A stretch of 64,000 nucleotides of DNA from PALSA-129 sp963842505. Its GTDB lineage: Bacteria; Acidobacteriota; Terriglobia; Bryobacterales; Bryobacteraceae. The notes beneath the pieces are model-generated. The model did not search any database. It was not told the DNA's origin and worked only from the letters and a program-made list of their open reading frames with translations. Below are positions 33,519 through 42,633 of the stretch, piece by piece (position 1 is the first letter of the stretch; every line of letters begins with the position of its first letter). The stretch spans positions 496,001-560,000 of the forward strand of contig CAWJGZ010000004.1 in NCBI GenBank assembly GCA_963842505.1. Direction: 5' to 3'. A program made the position numbers and the translations under genes.

Positions 33519-34640
33519 TTACCTGGCGGCGGTGGGCGCGTGCGCCAATCGCAGCGATTCCGCGACGCTCCGGGCAACGTCCATGGTGGAGGCGCTGCCG
33601 CCCAGATCGTAGGTACGGACCGCACCCCGTTGCACTACGTCGGCCACGGCCCGCTCGATATTGCTCGCGATCTCCCGTTCGCCCAACCACTCCACCATCA
33701 TCTTGGCGGCGAGTATGGTTGCCAGCGGGTTCACCTTGTTCTGCCCGGCATATTTGGGAGCGGAGCCATGGGACGGCTCGAAGACCGCATAGTTCTCGCC
33801 AATATTGCCGCTGTAACCGAATCCCATGCCACCGATCAGTTGCGAGCACAGGTCCGACAAAATGTCGCCGAACAGGTTGGTGGTGACGATCACGTCATAG
33901 TTCAGCGGATTCTTCAGCAGCCACATGCACATGGCATCGATATTGGCGGTATCGAATTCAATATTCGGGTAGCGTGCCGCCACCTCGCGGGCAGCATCCA
34001 GAAACACGCCGCAGGTGGCGCGAAGGACGTTCGCCTTGTGAACCGCGGTCACCTTGCGGCGCCCGTTTTTCACCGCGTACTGGAATGCCGCTTCCACGAT
34101 GCGCCGCGATGCGTGGCGCGTAATGCTGCGGATGGAAATGGCCGCATCGGGCGGGAGCGCCTGCATGGCCGGTACGGCCAGGAATGCCTCCGGTATTTTG
34201 GGAAACTCGACGCCGATGTACATTCCTTCGCTGTTTTCCCGAAAGATCACCAGGTCGATATGCTCGCGGTAGTTCAGTGGATTCCCAGCGAACGCGCGGC
34301 ACGGCCGGAGACAGATGTAGAGATCGAGCAATTGCCGCAAGCGGACGATGGGGCTGCGGTAGGTCAGTCCTCGCGTCTGAAGCTCCGGCGCGAGCTCCCG
34401 GACGGCTTCCGCGGCCGGCTTCGAGGTAATCGCCCCGAAGAATGCGCAATCGGTATTGCGCAGCAGTTCGAGCGTGCGGGCTGGCAGCGCCTCGCCCTCC
34501 GTGCGCCAGAACTCCCAACCAATATCGCCATGGAGGTAGTCGGCCTGGAAGCCCGCGGCATCCAGGACCAGGCGGGCGGCGTCGCAGACTTCCGGGCCAA
34601 TGCCATCGCCCGGCAGCCAGGCTACACGGTATTTAGACAC
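33519..34640 (-). CDS. isocitrate/isopropylmalate dehydrogenase-family protein (LeuB-like)
   Basis: A 373-residue NAD(P)-dependent beta-decarboxylating dehydrogenase. Substrate-binding arginines and the metal site are seen in LDLYICLRPCRAF, VIFRENSEGMYIG, KVTAVHKANVLR and TTNLFGDILSDL, and the cofactor loop in PSHGSAPKYAG. Motifs fit homoisocitrate/isocitrate-type members as well as LeuB, so the substrate is open. The start is GTG 34640, behind AAAGGAGG. It overlaps the small hydratase subunit by 19 bases and is the last gene of a four-gene operon with an aconitase-like hydratase and an ICL/PEPM-type lyase. Confidence 0.85.
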   Translation of the reverse strand: MSKYRVAWLPGDGIGPEVCDAARLVLDAAGFQADYLHGDIGWEFWRTEGEALPARTLELLRNTDCAFFGAITSKPAAEAVRELAPELQTRGLTYRSPIVRLRQLLDLYICLRPCRAFAGNPLNYREHIDLVIFRENSEGMYIGVEFPKIPEAFLAVPAMQALPPDAAISIRSITRHASRRIVEAAFQYAVKNGRRKVTAVHKANVLRATCGVFLDAAREVAARYPNIEFDTANIDAMCMWLLKNPLNYDVIVTTNLFGDILSDLCSQLIGGMGFGYSGNIGENYAVFEPSHGSAPKYAGQNKVNPLATILAAKMMVEWLGEREIASNIERAVADVVQRGAVRTYDLGGSASTMDVARSVAESLRLAHAPTAAR

Positions 34641-35164
34641 GAATTCCTCCTTTGCTGTTGGTACTTGGCCTTCAGATAGGGGACAAGTCCGCCGGCCGCC
34701 AGCAACTCGGTCGCGCGCGGGTCCAGCGTGGCGCATGTCAAGATGCGGTCTTGCGTCAGGTTATGAATCTTGCCCGCGACGAGGTCGATTTCCAGTTCGT
34801 CGCCGGCGGAATAAGCAGCGGCAGCTTCCGGCGATACCACTGTGGCCAGTCCCAGGTTGATGGCGTTACGAAAGAAGATCCGCGCGAAGGAGGCTGCGAT
34901 CACTGCGGCGCAACCCGCGAACTTCAAGGCGGCAGCGGCCTGTTCACGGCTGGAACCGCAACCGAAGTTCTTGCCGGCCACGATGAAGTCGCCCGCTTGC
35001 AGCCCTGCACGAATCTCCGGGTAAGCCAGCTCAAACAGATGTTCGGCGGTCTTCTCGCGATCCGTGATGTTGAGGTATCGGCCCGGATAGATGATGTCGG
35101 TATCGATGTTGTCCGCCAGCACCGCCCGGACGCGGCCCCGCAGCTTCAAATTTCCATTAGGCAT
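34622..35164 (-). CDS. aconitase-family small subunit (LeuD-like)
   Basis: A 180-residue swivel domain of a two-subunit hydro-lyase. Family motifs are NIDTDIIYPGRYL (about 19-31), GKNFGCGSSREQA (about 64-76, substrate-binding serine/arginine loop) and a final IHNLTQDRIL. ATG 35164 has GGAGG upstream. It starts 19 bases inside the large-subunit gene and is overlapped by the dehydrogenase gene, so the products are probably made in equal amounts. Confidence 0.9.
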   Translation of the reverse strand: MPNGNLKLRGRVRAVLADNIDTDIIYPGRYLNITDREKTAEHLFELAYPEIRAGLQAGDFIVAGKNFGCGSSREQAAAALKFAGCAAVIAASFARIFFRNAINLGLATVVSPEAAAAYSAGDELEIDLVAGKIHNLTQDRILTCATLDPRATELLAAGGLVPYLKAKYQQQRRNSCLNTV

Positions 35165-36441
35165 GGTTGGCCCTCCTTCACGATGGATTCGGGATGCGCG
35201 AGCTTTCCTGCAATGGCCGAAGCGGCTACCACCGCCGGGCTGGCCAGATAGACGAACGAGTCCTTGCTGCCCATACGGCCGTGGAAATTGCGGTTGGTGG
35301 AAGAAACGCACGTTTCACCGGCTGCCAGAATGCCCTGATGCACCCCGACACAGGGACCGCAGCCGGGTGGATTGAGCATGGCTCCGGCCGCCACCAGGGT
35401 CTCCAGGTAGCCCAGCCGCATGGCCTCGCGATACACCCGCTGCGAGGCGGGGATGACGATGAGCCGCGTGCGCGGGTGGACAACCCGCCCGGCAACAATG
35501 CGCGCCGCCACTTCCAGATCCTCCAGGCGGCCGTTGGTGCAGGAGCCGAGGACGGCCTGGTGCACCGGCACGTCGCCGAGGGCGGAAAGCGGCTGAACGT
35601 GGTCCACCGCATGAGGGCAGGCGATTTGTGGCTCGCGCAGCTCTTCGCCAACGTCCAGGCGAATGACGCGCTCGTAGCTGGCGTCCGGGTCCGGTGCAAT
35701 CATGTCCAGCTTTTCGGGGACGCGTGGGCGCAGATAATCCAGCAGGATTTCATCCACCGGGGTAAACGCGACCTTGGCGCCCATCTCCATGGCGAGGTTG
35801 CAGAGCACCATGCGGGAAGCTACGCTCATGCGGCGGATGGCCGGGCCATCAAACTCCACGGCTCGATAGTCCGCGCCGGCTGCGCCCAGTTTGCCGATGA
35901 GATGGAGAATAAGATCCTTGGCGGAAATCCAGGGCCGGAATTCGCCCTCCACTTCGATCCGCAGAGTGGACGGAACCTTGAACCACAGCGTGCCCTCCGT
36001 CCAAACGCCGGCCATTTCGGTGGCGCCGATGCCGGTGGCGAAGGCGCCAAATGCCCCATGAGTGGTGGTATGGGAATCGGTGCCGGCAATCACCATTCCG
36101 GGCCGCACATGGCCTTCTTCCGGCAGTACCTGGTGACAGATGCCGCCGCGCCCGACATCGTAGAAGTGCTCGATCGCTTGCGCCTCGACGAACTCGCGCA
36201 CGGCTTTATGTGTCGTAGCGGTTTTCTCCGATTCGGCGGGCACGCGGTGGTCGAAGATGATGACGATCTTGGACGGGTCCCACACGCGCTCCACGCCGAT
36301 TTCCAGAAAGCTCTTGCGGACCAAATCGGCATTTTCGTGGCTCATGGCAAGGTCCACGCGCGCAATCACGACTTGGTCCGGAAATACACGCTCGCGCCCC
36401 GAAGCGCGGGCCAAAATCTTTTCAGCCAATGTCATACCCAC
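35146..36441 (-). CDS. aconitase-family large subunit (LeuC-like hydratase)
   Basis: A 431-residue iron-sulfur hydro-lyase subunit. Cluster ligands are GSCTNGR (about 300) and PPGCGPCVGV (about 360), with the substrate loops GTDSHTTTHGAFGAFATGIG and FHGRMGS. Length matches the LeuC/homoaconitase/dimethylmaleate-hydratase group. GTG 36441 sits behind GAGGAGG. In context with an ICL/PEPM lyase, a hydratase such as 2,3-dimethylmalate dehydratase (DmdA-type) is an alternative to isopropylmalate isomerase; leuA is absent. Confidence 0.9.
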   Translation of the reverse strand: MGMTLAEKILARASGRERVFPDQVVIARVDLAMSHENADLVRKSFLEIGVERVWDPSKIVIIFDHRVPAESEKTATTHKAVREFVEAQAIEHFYDVGRGGICHQVLPEEGHVRPGMVIAGTDSHTTTHGAFGAFATGIGATEMAGVWTEGTLWFKVPSTLRIEVEGEFRPWISAKDLILHLIGKLGAAGADYRAVEFDGPAIRRMSVASRMVLCNLAMEMGAKVAFTPVDEILLDYLRPRVPEKLDMIAPDPDASYERVIRLDVGEELREPQIACPHAVDHVQPLSALGDVPVHQAVLGSCTNGRLEDLEVAARIVAGRVVHPRTRLIVIPASQRVYREAMRLGYLETLVAAGAMLNPPGCGPCVGVHQGILAAGETCVSSTNRNFHGRMGSKDSFVYLASPAVVAASAIAGKLAHPESIVKEGQPCLMEI

Positions 36442-36457
36442 GGCAGTTCCTCCTCAA

Positions 36458-37366
36458 TTACCGGCCCGTTGCGGCCGGCGATGGCAGGTATTCGTGCTCC
36501 ATGGCCCGGTATTCCGGGAGGCCGACGAAAGCCGTGTAATCCCGGAAGCCCGTGAGCCAGTGTGTTTCACCGGCCAAAATGCCGCTGGGGGAAGCGCGCA
36601 GCGCGGTGAAGAAGTCCGTCAAGGCTTTGTGCATGACGAAAATGGATGCGACTGGAATGCTGACGCGGGCCACCCCCAATGCCGCCAGTTCCGGAATGGA
36701 GACCAGCTCGGTTTTCACGCCGGTGACGCCATCCATCAGGTTCACCGAAACCAGGCCATGGATCTCGCGCACCGCGCGCTCGATGTCGGCACGCGTGCCG
36801 ATGCCATCCAGGAACACCAGGTCGGCGCCCGAGTCCAGGTAAAGGTTGGCGCGCAAAATGGCTTCCCGGAGTCCATGGACGCTGTAGGAATCGGTACGCG
36901 CATTAATCACAATGTCCTGGCCGAGGCGCCGGCGCACATCGACCATGGCTCTGACCTTGCCCGCCATTTCGTCGGCGGGGATCACCTGCTTGCCTTCCAT
37001 GTGCCCGCAGCGCTTGGGGAAGATCTGATCTTCGATGTTGACTCCCGCCACCCCCATCCCGATGAGGCGTTCCGTGATGGAGGCGGCGTTCAGTGCGTTT
37101 CCACCGCCGGTGTCGATGTCGGCCATCACCGGTATCGACACTGCCCGCGTGATATACCCGGTGATGTCGAGTATGTCTTTCATTTCGACCAGACCGACAT
37201 CCGGTTTGCCGAGCAGGCTCCCGGCTACGCCGAAGCCGCTGATCTGAACAGCTTCGAACCCGCAACTTTCGATGATTTTGGCGCTCAGTGCATCGTGGCA
37301 GCCCGGCACCACCAGGGCCTTCCTACGTTGCAATGCGGCGCGTAGAACGGAGGCTCGATCGCTCAC
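36458..37366 (-). CDS. isocitrate lyase/PEP mutase-family C-C lyase
   Basis: A 302-residue TIM-barrel lyase. The active-site loop PKRCGHMEGK (about 111-120) is the KRCGH signature of methylisocitrate lyase, 2,3-dimethylmalate lyase and related oxaloacetate hydrolases rather than PEP mutase. The magnesium site is VMADIDTGGGNA, with INARTDSYSVHG later. GTG 37366 follows AAGGAG. It opens an operon with aconitase-like subunits and a LeuB-like dehydrogenase. The usual methylcitrate partners (prpC, prpD) are missing, which argues against simple propionate metabolism. The precise substrate is unknown. Confidence 0.88.
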   Translation of the reverse strand: MSDRASVLRAALQRRKALVVPGCHDALSAKIIESCGFEAVQISGFGVAGSLLGKPDVGLVEMKDILDITGYITRAVSIPVMADIDTGGGNALNAASITERLIGMGVAGVNIEDQIFPKRCGHMEGKQVIPADEMAGKVRAMVDVRRRLGQDIVINARTDSYSVHGLREAILRANLYLDSGADLVFLDGIGTRADIERAVREIHGLVSVNLMDGVTGVKTELVSIPELAALGVARVSIPVASIFVMHKALTDFFTALRASPSGILAGETHWLTGFRDYTAFVGLPEYRAMEHEYLPSPAATGR

Positions 37367-37388
37367 CGCTGGCTTCTCCTTGGCAGCC

Positions 37389-37418
37389 TATTTACCTATA
37401 GCAAATTTCGGATGTCAA
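37389..37418 (-). promoter_or_regulatory. probable promoter of the lyase-hydratase operon
   Basis: On the minus strand TTGACA (37418-37413) is a perfect -35, with TAAATA (37394-37389) 18 bases further on. The motif GCTATAG occurs on both sides of the -35 box, at about 37424-37430 and 37397-37403, and could be a pair of operator half-sites. The lyase start is about 20 bases downstream. Confidence 0.4.
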
Positions 37419-37550
37419 TACCTTCTATAGCCGCCCGCTCAAGGACAGCGAGCTGTGCAGCAGCCGTTTTCGCCGGCCAGCCGGCTTTTTCACGGCTACC
37501 CGGGACGTTTCTCCGAATGCTGGTAGAATGGAGCCGCTTCCAGAAGAACC

Positions 37551-39548
37551 ATGAGACTGCTCGTGACACTGGTCGCGCTGGTATCGGCGGCGCTGTTTCT
37601 GCTGGCATTGGCCGCGCCCGGCGGGACCGCCGCAACTGCGTTCGCCGCCGGCGAGCCGGGCGTCAGGGTGTGGGAGGAAAACGTCGTCATACCCACCTAC
37701 CTGGCCGGCGATCCGGAACCCAACCCGATGTTCTTCTTCGGCCGGAGTTCCCAGGGAGCGCTTGCGCCCGTCTACCCTTACCCGATGTATGACACCCTCA
37801 CCGGCAACAAGGTGGACAAGACTTACAAGATGGTGCGCCTGGAAAACCAGTACATCCGGATCGGCATTCTGCCGGAGGTTGGCGGCCGCATTTTCGAAGG
37901 GGTCGATAAGACCAACAACTACAACTTCATCTACCGCCAGCACCTCATCAAGCCGGCGCTCATTGGCCTCATCGGCGCGTGGATTTCCGGCGGCGTGGAG
38001 TGGAACATCCCGCACCACCATCGCGCCTCCACCTTCATCCCCGTGCAGTACCGGGTCGAGGAGAATGCCGACGGCAGCAAGACCGTTTGGGTGGGCGAAC
38101 TGGAATTGCGCGAGCGCATGCGTTGGGCGGTGGGCTACACCCTCCGGCCCGGCAAATCGTATCTGGAAGCATCGGTACGCATTCTCAACCGCACGCCCGT
38201 GGAGCACACCATGCTGTGCTTTGCGAACCTGGCGGTGCATGCCAACGACAACTACCAGGTGATCTTTCCGCCCGCCACGCAGTACGGGGTCTTTCACGCC
38301 AAGCGCGTCTTTACCAAGTGGCCCATTTCCGATTCCATCTACAACGGCGCCGACTTCACCCGCGGCGTCGACATCAGTTGGTACAAGAATCACATCTCGT
38401 CCAACTCGGTCTTCGCCTGGAACTATCAGGACGATTTCTTCGCCGGCTACGACCATGGCAAGCAGGCTGGAACCATGAGCGTGGCCGACCATAACGTGGC
38501 GCCCGGCAAGAAATTCTGGACTTGGGGCAACGGTCCGAGCGGCAAGTCCTGGGACAAGACGCTGACCGACGACGACGGCCCGTACATGGAACTGATGACG
38601 GGAGCCTACTCCGACAACCAGCCGGACTATAGCTGGCTGCAACCCTACGAGGCGCGCCGCTTCACCGTGAATTGGTACCCGTTCCGCGGCATCGGTGGCG
38701 TCAAAAAAGCCAATCTCGACGCCGCGGTGAACCTGGACGTCAGCGGCGCGACCGCCAAAATCGGCTTCTGCGTTACCGCCGCGCATCCAGCCGCGGTCGA
38801 GATGCTCAAAGCCGGAGAGCGGATTCTGTTGCGGGAAAGCGTCGCTATCGATCCGGGCCGGCCCTATACCAGGAAGGTCGCACTCCCTGCCGGCATCGAC
38901 GAACACGATCTGACGGCCTCGCTTTCCGACGGCGGCCAGGACCTGGTTTCTTATTCGCCCATCCGCCTCAAGCCCGAGCCGATGCCCCAGCCGGTGAACG
39001 CCCCGCCGGCGCCCGCGGACGTCAAGACCAACGAAGAGCTGTACCTGATCGGTCTGCGCGCCGACCAGTTCCACGATCCGGGTATCGATCCGGCGCCTTA
39101 CTGGCAGGAAGCTCTGCGCCGTGACCCCGGCGACGCTCGCGTCAATACCGTTCTGGGGATTGCGGCTTACAAGAAGGCCCGCTACGGCCAGGCGGAGCAG
39201 TTCCTGCGCAAGGCTCTGGAGCGCTTGACCGACCGGTACACCGAGCCGAAAGATGGCGAGCCCATTTACTACCTGGGCGCCGCGTTGCAGGCCCAGGGCC
39301 GATTCGACGAAGCCTATACGCAGTTCTACAAGGCCGTGTGGAGCGAAGCCTGGAAAGCCGCGGGATACTATTCGTTGGCGGAAATCGCCGCCGGGCGGGG
39401 CGACATGACGGCCGCGCTCGACTTTGTGGACCGCTCGATCGACTCGGACGCCCTCAACATCCGCGCTCAGAATTTGAAGGCTGCCGTGCTGCGCCACCTG
39501 GGCCGCTCCCGCGAGGCGCTACAGGTGCTGGATGCCGCGGCGCACTAG
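37551..39548 (+). CDS. DUF5107/TPR secreted protein, N-terminal part before an in-frame TAG
   Basis: Codes for 665 residues ending at a TAG at 39546-39548. A signal peptide (about 1-32) precedes a DUF5107-type beta-sandwich domain (about 40-400: IRIGILPEVGGRIFEGVDKTNN, GGVEWNIPHHHR, FANLAVHANDNYQVIFPP), likely a carbohydrate-related fold, and then TPR-like helices from about 495. The frame continues after the TAG without a shift (39564 is in phase) into a further 457-residue TPR region, and the joined 1128-codon product looks like one protein. Either the stop is a recent nonsense mutation, or a sequencing error, or it is read through. Divergent from the lyase operon. Confidence 0.8.
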   Translation: MRLLVTLVALVSAALFLLALAAPGGTAATAFAAGEPGVRVWEENVVIPTYLAGDPEPNPMFFFGRSSQGALAPVYPYPMYDTLTGNKVDKTYKMVRLENQYIRIGILPEVGGRIFEGVDKTNNYNFIYRQHLIKPALIGLIGAWISGGVEWNIPHHHRASTFIPVQYRVEENADGSKTVWVGELELRERMRWAVGYTLRPGKSYLEASVRILNRTPVEHTMLCFANLAVHANDNYQVIFPPATQYGVFHAKRVFTKWPISDSIYNGADFTRGVDISWYKNHISSNSVFAWNYQDDFFAGYDHGKQAGTMSVADHNVAPGKKFWTWGNGPSGKSWDKTLTDDDGPYMELMTGAYSDNQPDYSWLQPYEARRFTVNWYPFRGIGGVKKANLDAAVNLDVSGATAKIGFCVTAAHPAAVEMLKAGERILLRESVAIDPGRPYTRKVALPAGIDEHDLTASLSDGGQDLVSYSPIRLKPEPMPQPVNAPPAPADVKTNEELYLIGLRADQFHDPGIDPAPYWQEALRRDPGDARVNTVLGIAAYKKARYGQAEQFLRKALERLTDRYTEPKDGEPIYYLGAALQAQGRFDEAYTQFYKAVWSEAWKAAGYYSLAEIAAGRGDMTAALDFVDRSIDSDALNIRAQNLKAAVLRHLGRSREALQVLDAAAH

Positions 39549-39563
39549 GCTGATCCCCTGGAT

Positions 39564-40937
39564 GTGCGTTCCATGGCCGAGCGCTGGCTGGCATCCAAGG
39601 ACCCCGCGGCGGCCAAGGCCCTGGCTGCAACCATGAATGCCCACCCCGCCACGGCTCAGGAAACGGCGGCTGAGTTTCTCGACGCGGGCCTTTGGCAGGA
39701 CGGCATCGACACGCTGCTGCAGATGACCGCCGCGGTGCCCGACAAGTCCAGAATTCATCCCATGGTCTACTACTACCTGGGCTACCTGGCCGGGAAACTC
39801 GGGCAAGTTGAAAAAGCGTCCGAGTATTGCCGATTGGCCGCCGCGATGCCCGTGGATTACGTCTTTCCGTTCCAGAACGAGGCCATTGCCGTGCTCCGCC
39901 AGGCCATCCGGACCAATCCCCGCGACGCTCATGCGCCTTACTATCTCGGCAATCTGCTCTATGACTGGCAGCCCGAAGAGGCTGCCAAACAATGGGAGGC
40001 ATCTGAGGCGCTCGAACCCGGATTCGCCATTGTGCACCGCAATCTGGCGACGGCATACCTGCATCAACAGGCGGGCGGCGATCTCGATAAGGCAATTACC
40101 GAACTCGATCGGGCGGTTGCGCAGGACCGCAAGTACGCGCTGCACTTCACCGAATTGGACCAGCTCTACGAACAAGCCGGCACGCCCATCGAGCAGCGGC
40201 TGGCGCTCTTCGAGCGGAACCAGGCGACCGTGGAGCGCCGCGACGATTCCCAGAACCGCGCCATCGGCCTGAAAGTGGCCGCCGGCAAGTACGATGACGC
40301 CATCGCCATGATGACCGGGCGGCGGTTCGCCGTCGCCGAAGGAGCCAACCTGAACGTGGCCGGGCACTGGGAGGACGCTCACATTCTTCGCGCCCGGCGG
40401 AACCTCGCGGCGGGGCGCCGCCAGGAAGCGTTGGCCGATCTGCGGGCCGCCGTCACGATTCCCTCGAATCTTCCAAACGGGTCCGGACTGGCCAGCCGGA
40501 GCGCCGAGATTGATTACTGGACCGGAGTGGCGTATGAAGGGTCGGGCGACCACGCCAAAGCCGCTGAATCCTGGAACCAGGGGAGCGCGCCCGCGGCATC
40601 CGGAGGCCGCCGTGGCGGCGCGGCAGGTGGGTCAGCCGGCGCCCAGTCCTACTACCAGGGACTGTGTCTCGAGAAGCTCGGCCGGACCAGCCAGGCGCAA
40701 ACGCTGTTCTGCAACCTGGTGGATTCCGGACATAGGCTGCTGCGGCAGCCGGACGCCGGCGGCGGCTCCGCAGCCCCGCAGTCGCCGCGCGCCAGGCTGG
40801 CCAACGCTCATTACCTCACCGGACTGGGCTATCTCGGCCTCCATGACCTGGAGAAAGCCAGGGCCGAGCTGAGCCAGGCCGTGCAAGCCAGTCCCGACCT
40901 GCTGGGCGCGAAAACCGCCTTGGACGCAATGCAATAA
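39564..40937 (+). CDS. TPR continuation of the DUF5107 protein, after the TAG
   Basis: A 457-residue open frame in the same phase as the preceding DUF5107 gene. It contains about eight TPR-type helical repeats (for example MVYYYLGYLAGKLGQVEKAS and DAHAPYYLGNLLYDWQPEEA) and one Gly-rich linker (SGGRRGGAAGGSAG). Only GTG 39564 or ATG 39573 could restart translation; neither has a good ribosome site and there is no signal peptide, so this is better read as the C-terminal part of one protein than as a separate gene. Confidence 0.7.
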   Translation: MRSMAERWLASKDPAAAKALAATMNAHPATAQETAAEFLDAGLWQDGIDTLLQMTAAVPDKSRIHPMVYYYLGYLAGKLGQVEKASEYCRLAAAMPVDYVFPFQNEAIAVLRQAIRTNPRDAHAPYYLGNLLYDWQPEEAAKQWEASEALEPGFAIVHRNLATAYLHQQAGGDLDKAITELDRAVAQDRKYALHFTELDQLYEQAGTPIEQRLALFERNQATVERRDDSQNRAIGLKVAAGKYDDAIAMMTGRRFAVAEGANLNVAGHWEDAHILRARRNLAAGRRQEALADLRAAVTIPSNLPNGSGLASRSAEIDYWTGVAYEGSGDHAKAAESWNQGSAPAASGGRRGGAAGGSAGAQSYYQGLCLEKLGRTSQAQTLFCNLVDSGHRLLRQPDAGGGSAAPQSPRARLANAHYLTGLGYLGLHDLEKARAELSQAVQASPDLLGAKTALDAMQ

Positions 40938-40964
40938 CTCGCGCTGTAACGGCTCGTTTCTCCG

Positions 40965-42356
40965 CTACGGCTTCTGCGCGGGCTTGAAGACCCGGCCGTC
41001 CTTAAGAACCTCGACCACTTTCCGCACGTTGCGCACGTCCGCTGTCGGGTCCGCGCTCAACACCACCAGGTCCGCGGCCATGGCCGGGGCAATCGTCCCT
41101 CGCTCGGCTGCCTGCCCCACCGCCATGGCGCTCACCTGGGTGGCCGCCTGGATGGCCGTCTCCGGCGTGAAGCCGCACTGCTCCACCAGCAGGACCATCT
41201 CATCGGCCACGGCCGCGCCAGCGTCCTGCCTGGCGGAGGCCAGCCCCTGGCTGTCGGTTCCGGCATCCACCAGCACGCCGGCATTGTGCGCCGCGCGTGT
41301 CACGGCGTAGATCCAGGGCAGAACGCCCTTCCCCACGGCGTCGGGTGAGCGCTCCGTTTGTTGCTGGAACACCCGCAGCGTGGCATCGAGGATCGTGCCG
41401 TGCTCTTTCATCTGCTCGAGGAGCGCCACGATCTTCGGGTCGTCCGGCCGGATGTGCGTGAAGTCGCCGAAGGCCCGCGAGCGGTAATCCTCCGGAACGT
41501 GCGGCGCGGCCTCCCACACCAGGTAGGCGGTGTGCGAGAGCGTGGTGGCGCCCGCCGCTACCGCGTCGCTGGGTTTCGCCGGAAACAGCGTGGCATGAGG
41601 CCACACCAACAGGCCTTGGCGTCGCGCCTCCGCCGCAATTTCCTTCACCAGCGCGGGCTGCAGGTTGGCGTACAGCTTCACACCGGTAGCGCCTGTGCCT
41701 TTGGCCTCCGCCACCGCCACGCGGAGATCCGTGGTTTCGTCCACCGCCCGCATCCAAGGCGCGGCGCCTAGCATCATGCCGCGCGATGCATCCGGCACGC
41801 GCGCGTCTTCATGAAAGAACGTCGGCCCGGCCATCAGCGCACTGTAGTAAATGTCCGGCCAGCCCGGCGCATCCAGGCGCGCTTCCCGCGCCAGGTAGGC
41901 CAGGATTCGCGCGTCGCCCGCCATGTCGCGCAGCCCGGTGACGCCAGAAAGCAGCAGCCGGCCCAGCAGGTCGCGGTATTGCGCAATGTCCCCGTTGCTG
42001 CCCTGGATGTGTACGTGCGCGTCGATCAGCCCCGGGATGATCCACTTCCCCGTCAGATCCTCAACGCGCGCGCCGTCCGGTACCGGCCGGCTGCCCGCCG
42101 GATAGACCGCCACGATCCGGCCGCCCCGGATCAGTACCACGGAGTCGGCCATGGAAGCCGCTCCCGTACCGTCGATTACGGTGGCGTGCGTCAACGCCAC
42201 TGTTTCCGCTGCCTGTTGCGCCCGTGCCGTCGCCACACCCGCCAGCACGGCCAGGCAGGCCGCCAGCACGGCCCTGCCGGGTTTCCGTCGCGCGCAGGCC
42301 AGGCGAAGTGGCCGGGAAAGAGGAACTCGATCGTCAGTAAGCCATTGATTCCACAT
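40965..42356 (-). CDS. secreted amidohydrolase-family protein
   Basis: A 463-residue metal-dependent hydrolase of the imidazolonepropionase/prolidase-like amidohydrolases. A long basic N-region and hydrophobic stretch ending ARAQQ make a signal peptide. Metal motifs are DAHVHIQG, the lysine in GVKLYANLQ, histidines in VWPHATLF and TTLSHTAYL, and the late aspartate in VLVDAGTDSQG. The fold ends with the usual GTIAPAMAADLVVLSADP strand. ATG 42356 lies at the edge of an 18-bp tandem repeat and has no clear ribosome site, so the exact start is uncertain. Substrate unknown. Confidence 0.85.
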   Translation of the reverse strand: MWNQWLTDDRVPLSRPLRLACARRKPGRAVLAACLAVLAGVATARAQQAAETVALTHATVIDGTGAASMADSVVLIRGGRIVAVYPAGSRPVPDGARVEDLTGKWIIPGLIDAHVHIQGSNGDIAQYRDLLGRLLLSGVTGLRDMAGDARILAYLAREARLDAPGWPDIYYSALMAGPTFFHEDARVPDASRGMMLGAAPWMRAVDETTDLRVAVAEAKGTGATGVKLYANLQPALVKEIAAEARRQGLLVWPHATLFPAKPSDAVAAGATTLSHTAYLVWEAAPHVPEDYRSRAFGDFTHIRPDDPKIVALLEQMKEHGTILDATLRVFQQQTERSPDAVGKGVLPWIYAVTRAAHNAGVLVDAGTDSQGLASARQDAGAAVADEMVLLVEQCGFTPETAIQAATQVSAMAVGQAAERGTIAPAMAADLVVLSADPTADVRNVRKVVEVLKDGRVFKPAQKP

Positions 42357-42373
42357 AAGTCATTGATCCCACG
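42338..42373. repeat. 18-bp tandem repeat at the amidohydrolase start
   Basis: TAAGCCATTGATTCCACA (42338-42355) is followed at once by TAAGTCATTGATCCCACG (42356-42373), 15 of 18 bases identical. It covers the first codons of the amidohydrolase frame. The remaining 42374-42633 holds no gene that I can support. Confidence 0.6.
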
Positions 42374-42633
42374 GTGGGCCCGAATTGCAGCATACCGCAT
42401 AAATGCCGTGTTGGAAGTCTGCTTGCTCTACCTGGGGAGGTAACGCATTGGATGCCCTGAAATCAGTGTAATTGTTGCATCCTGGTGGATCGGCCGGCCT
42501 CAAGCGTGGGACCAAACGATACGGGTGGTGGATGCTATGCCTGTTACTCGCGGGTGACACGGTCGTGGGCGCGGCCGGTAATCTACGCAGCGCCGCAACG
42601 CGGTTGTGGGCGATTCAATGAGGGAGGCTCAAG

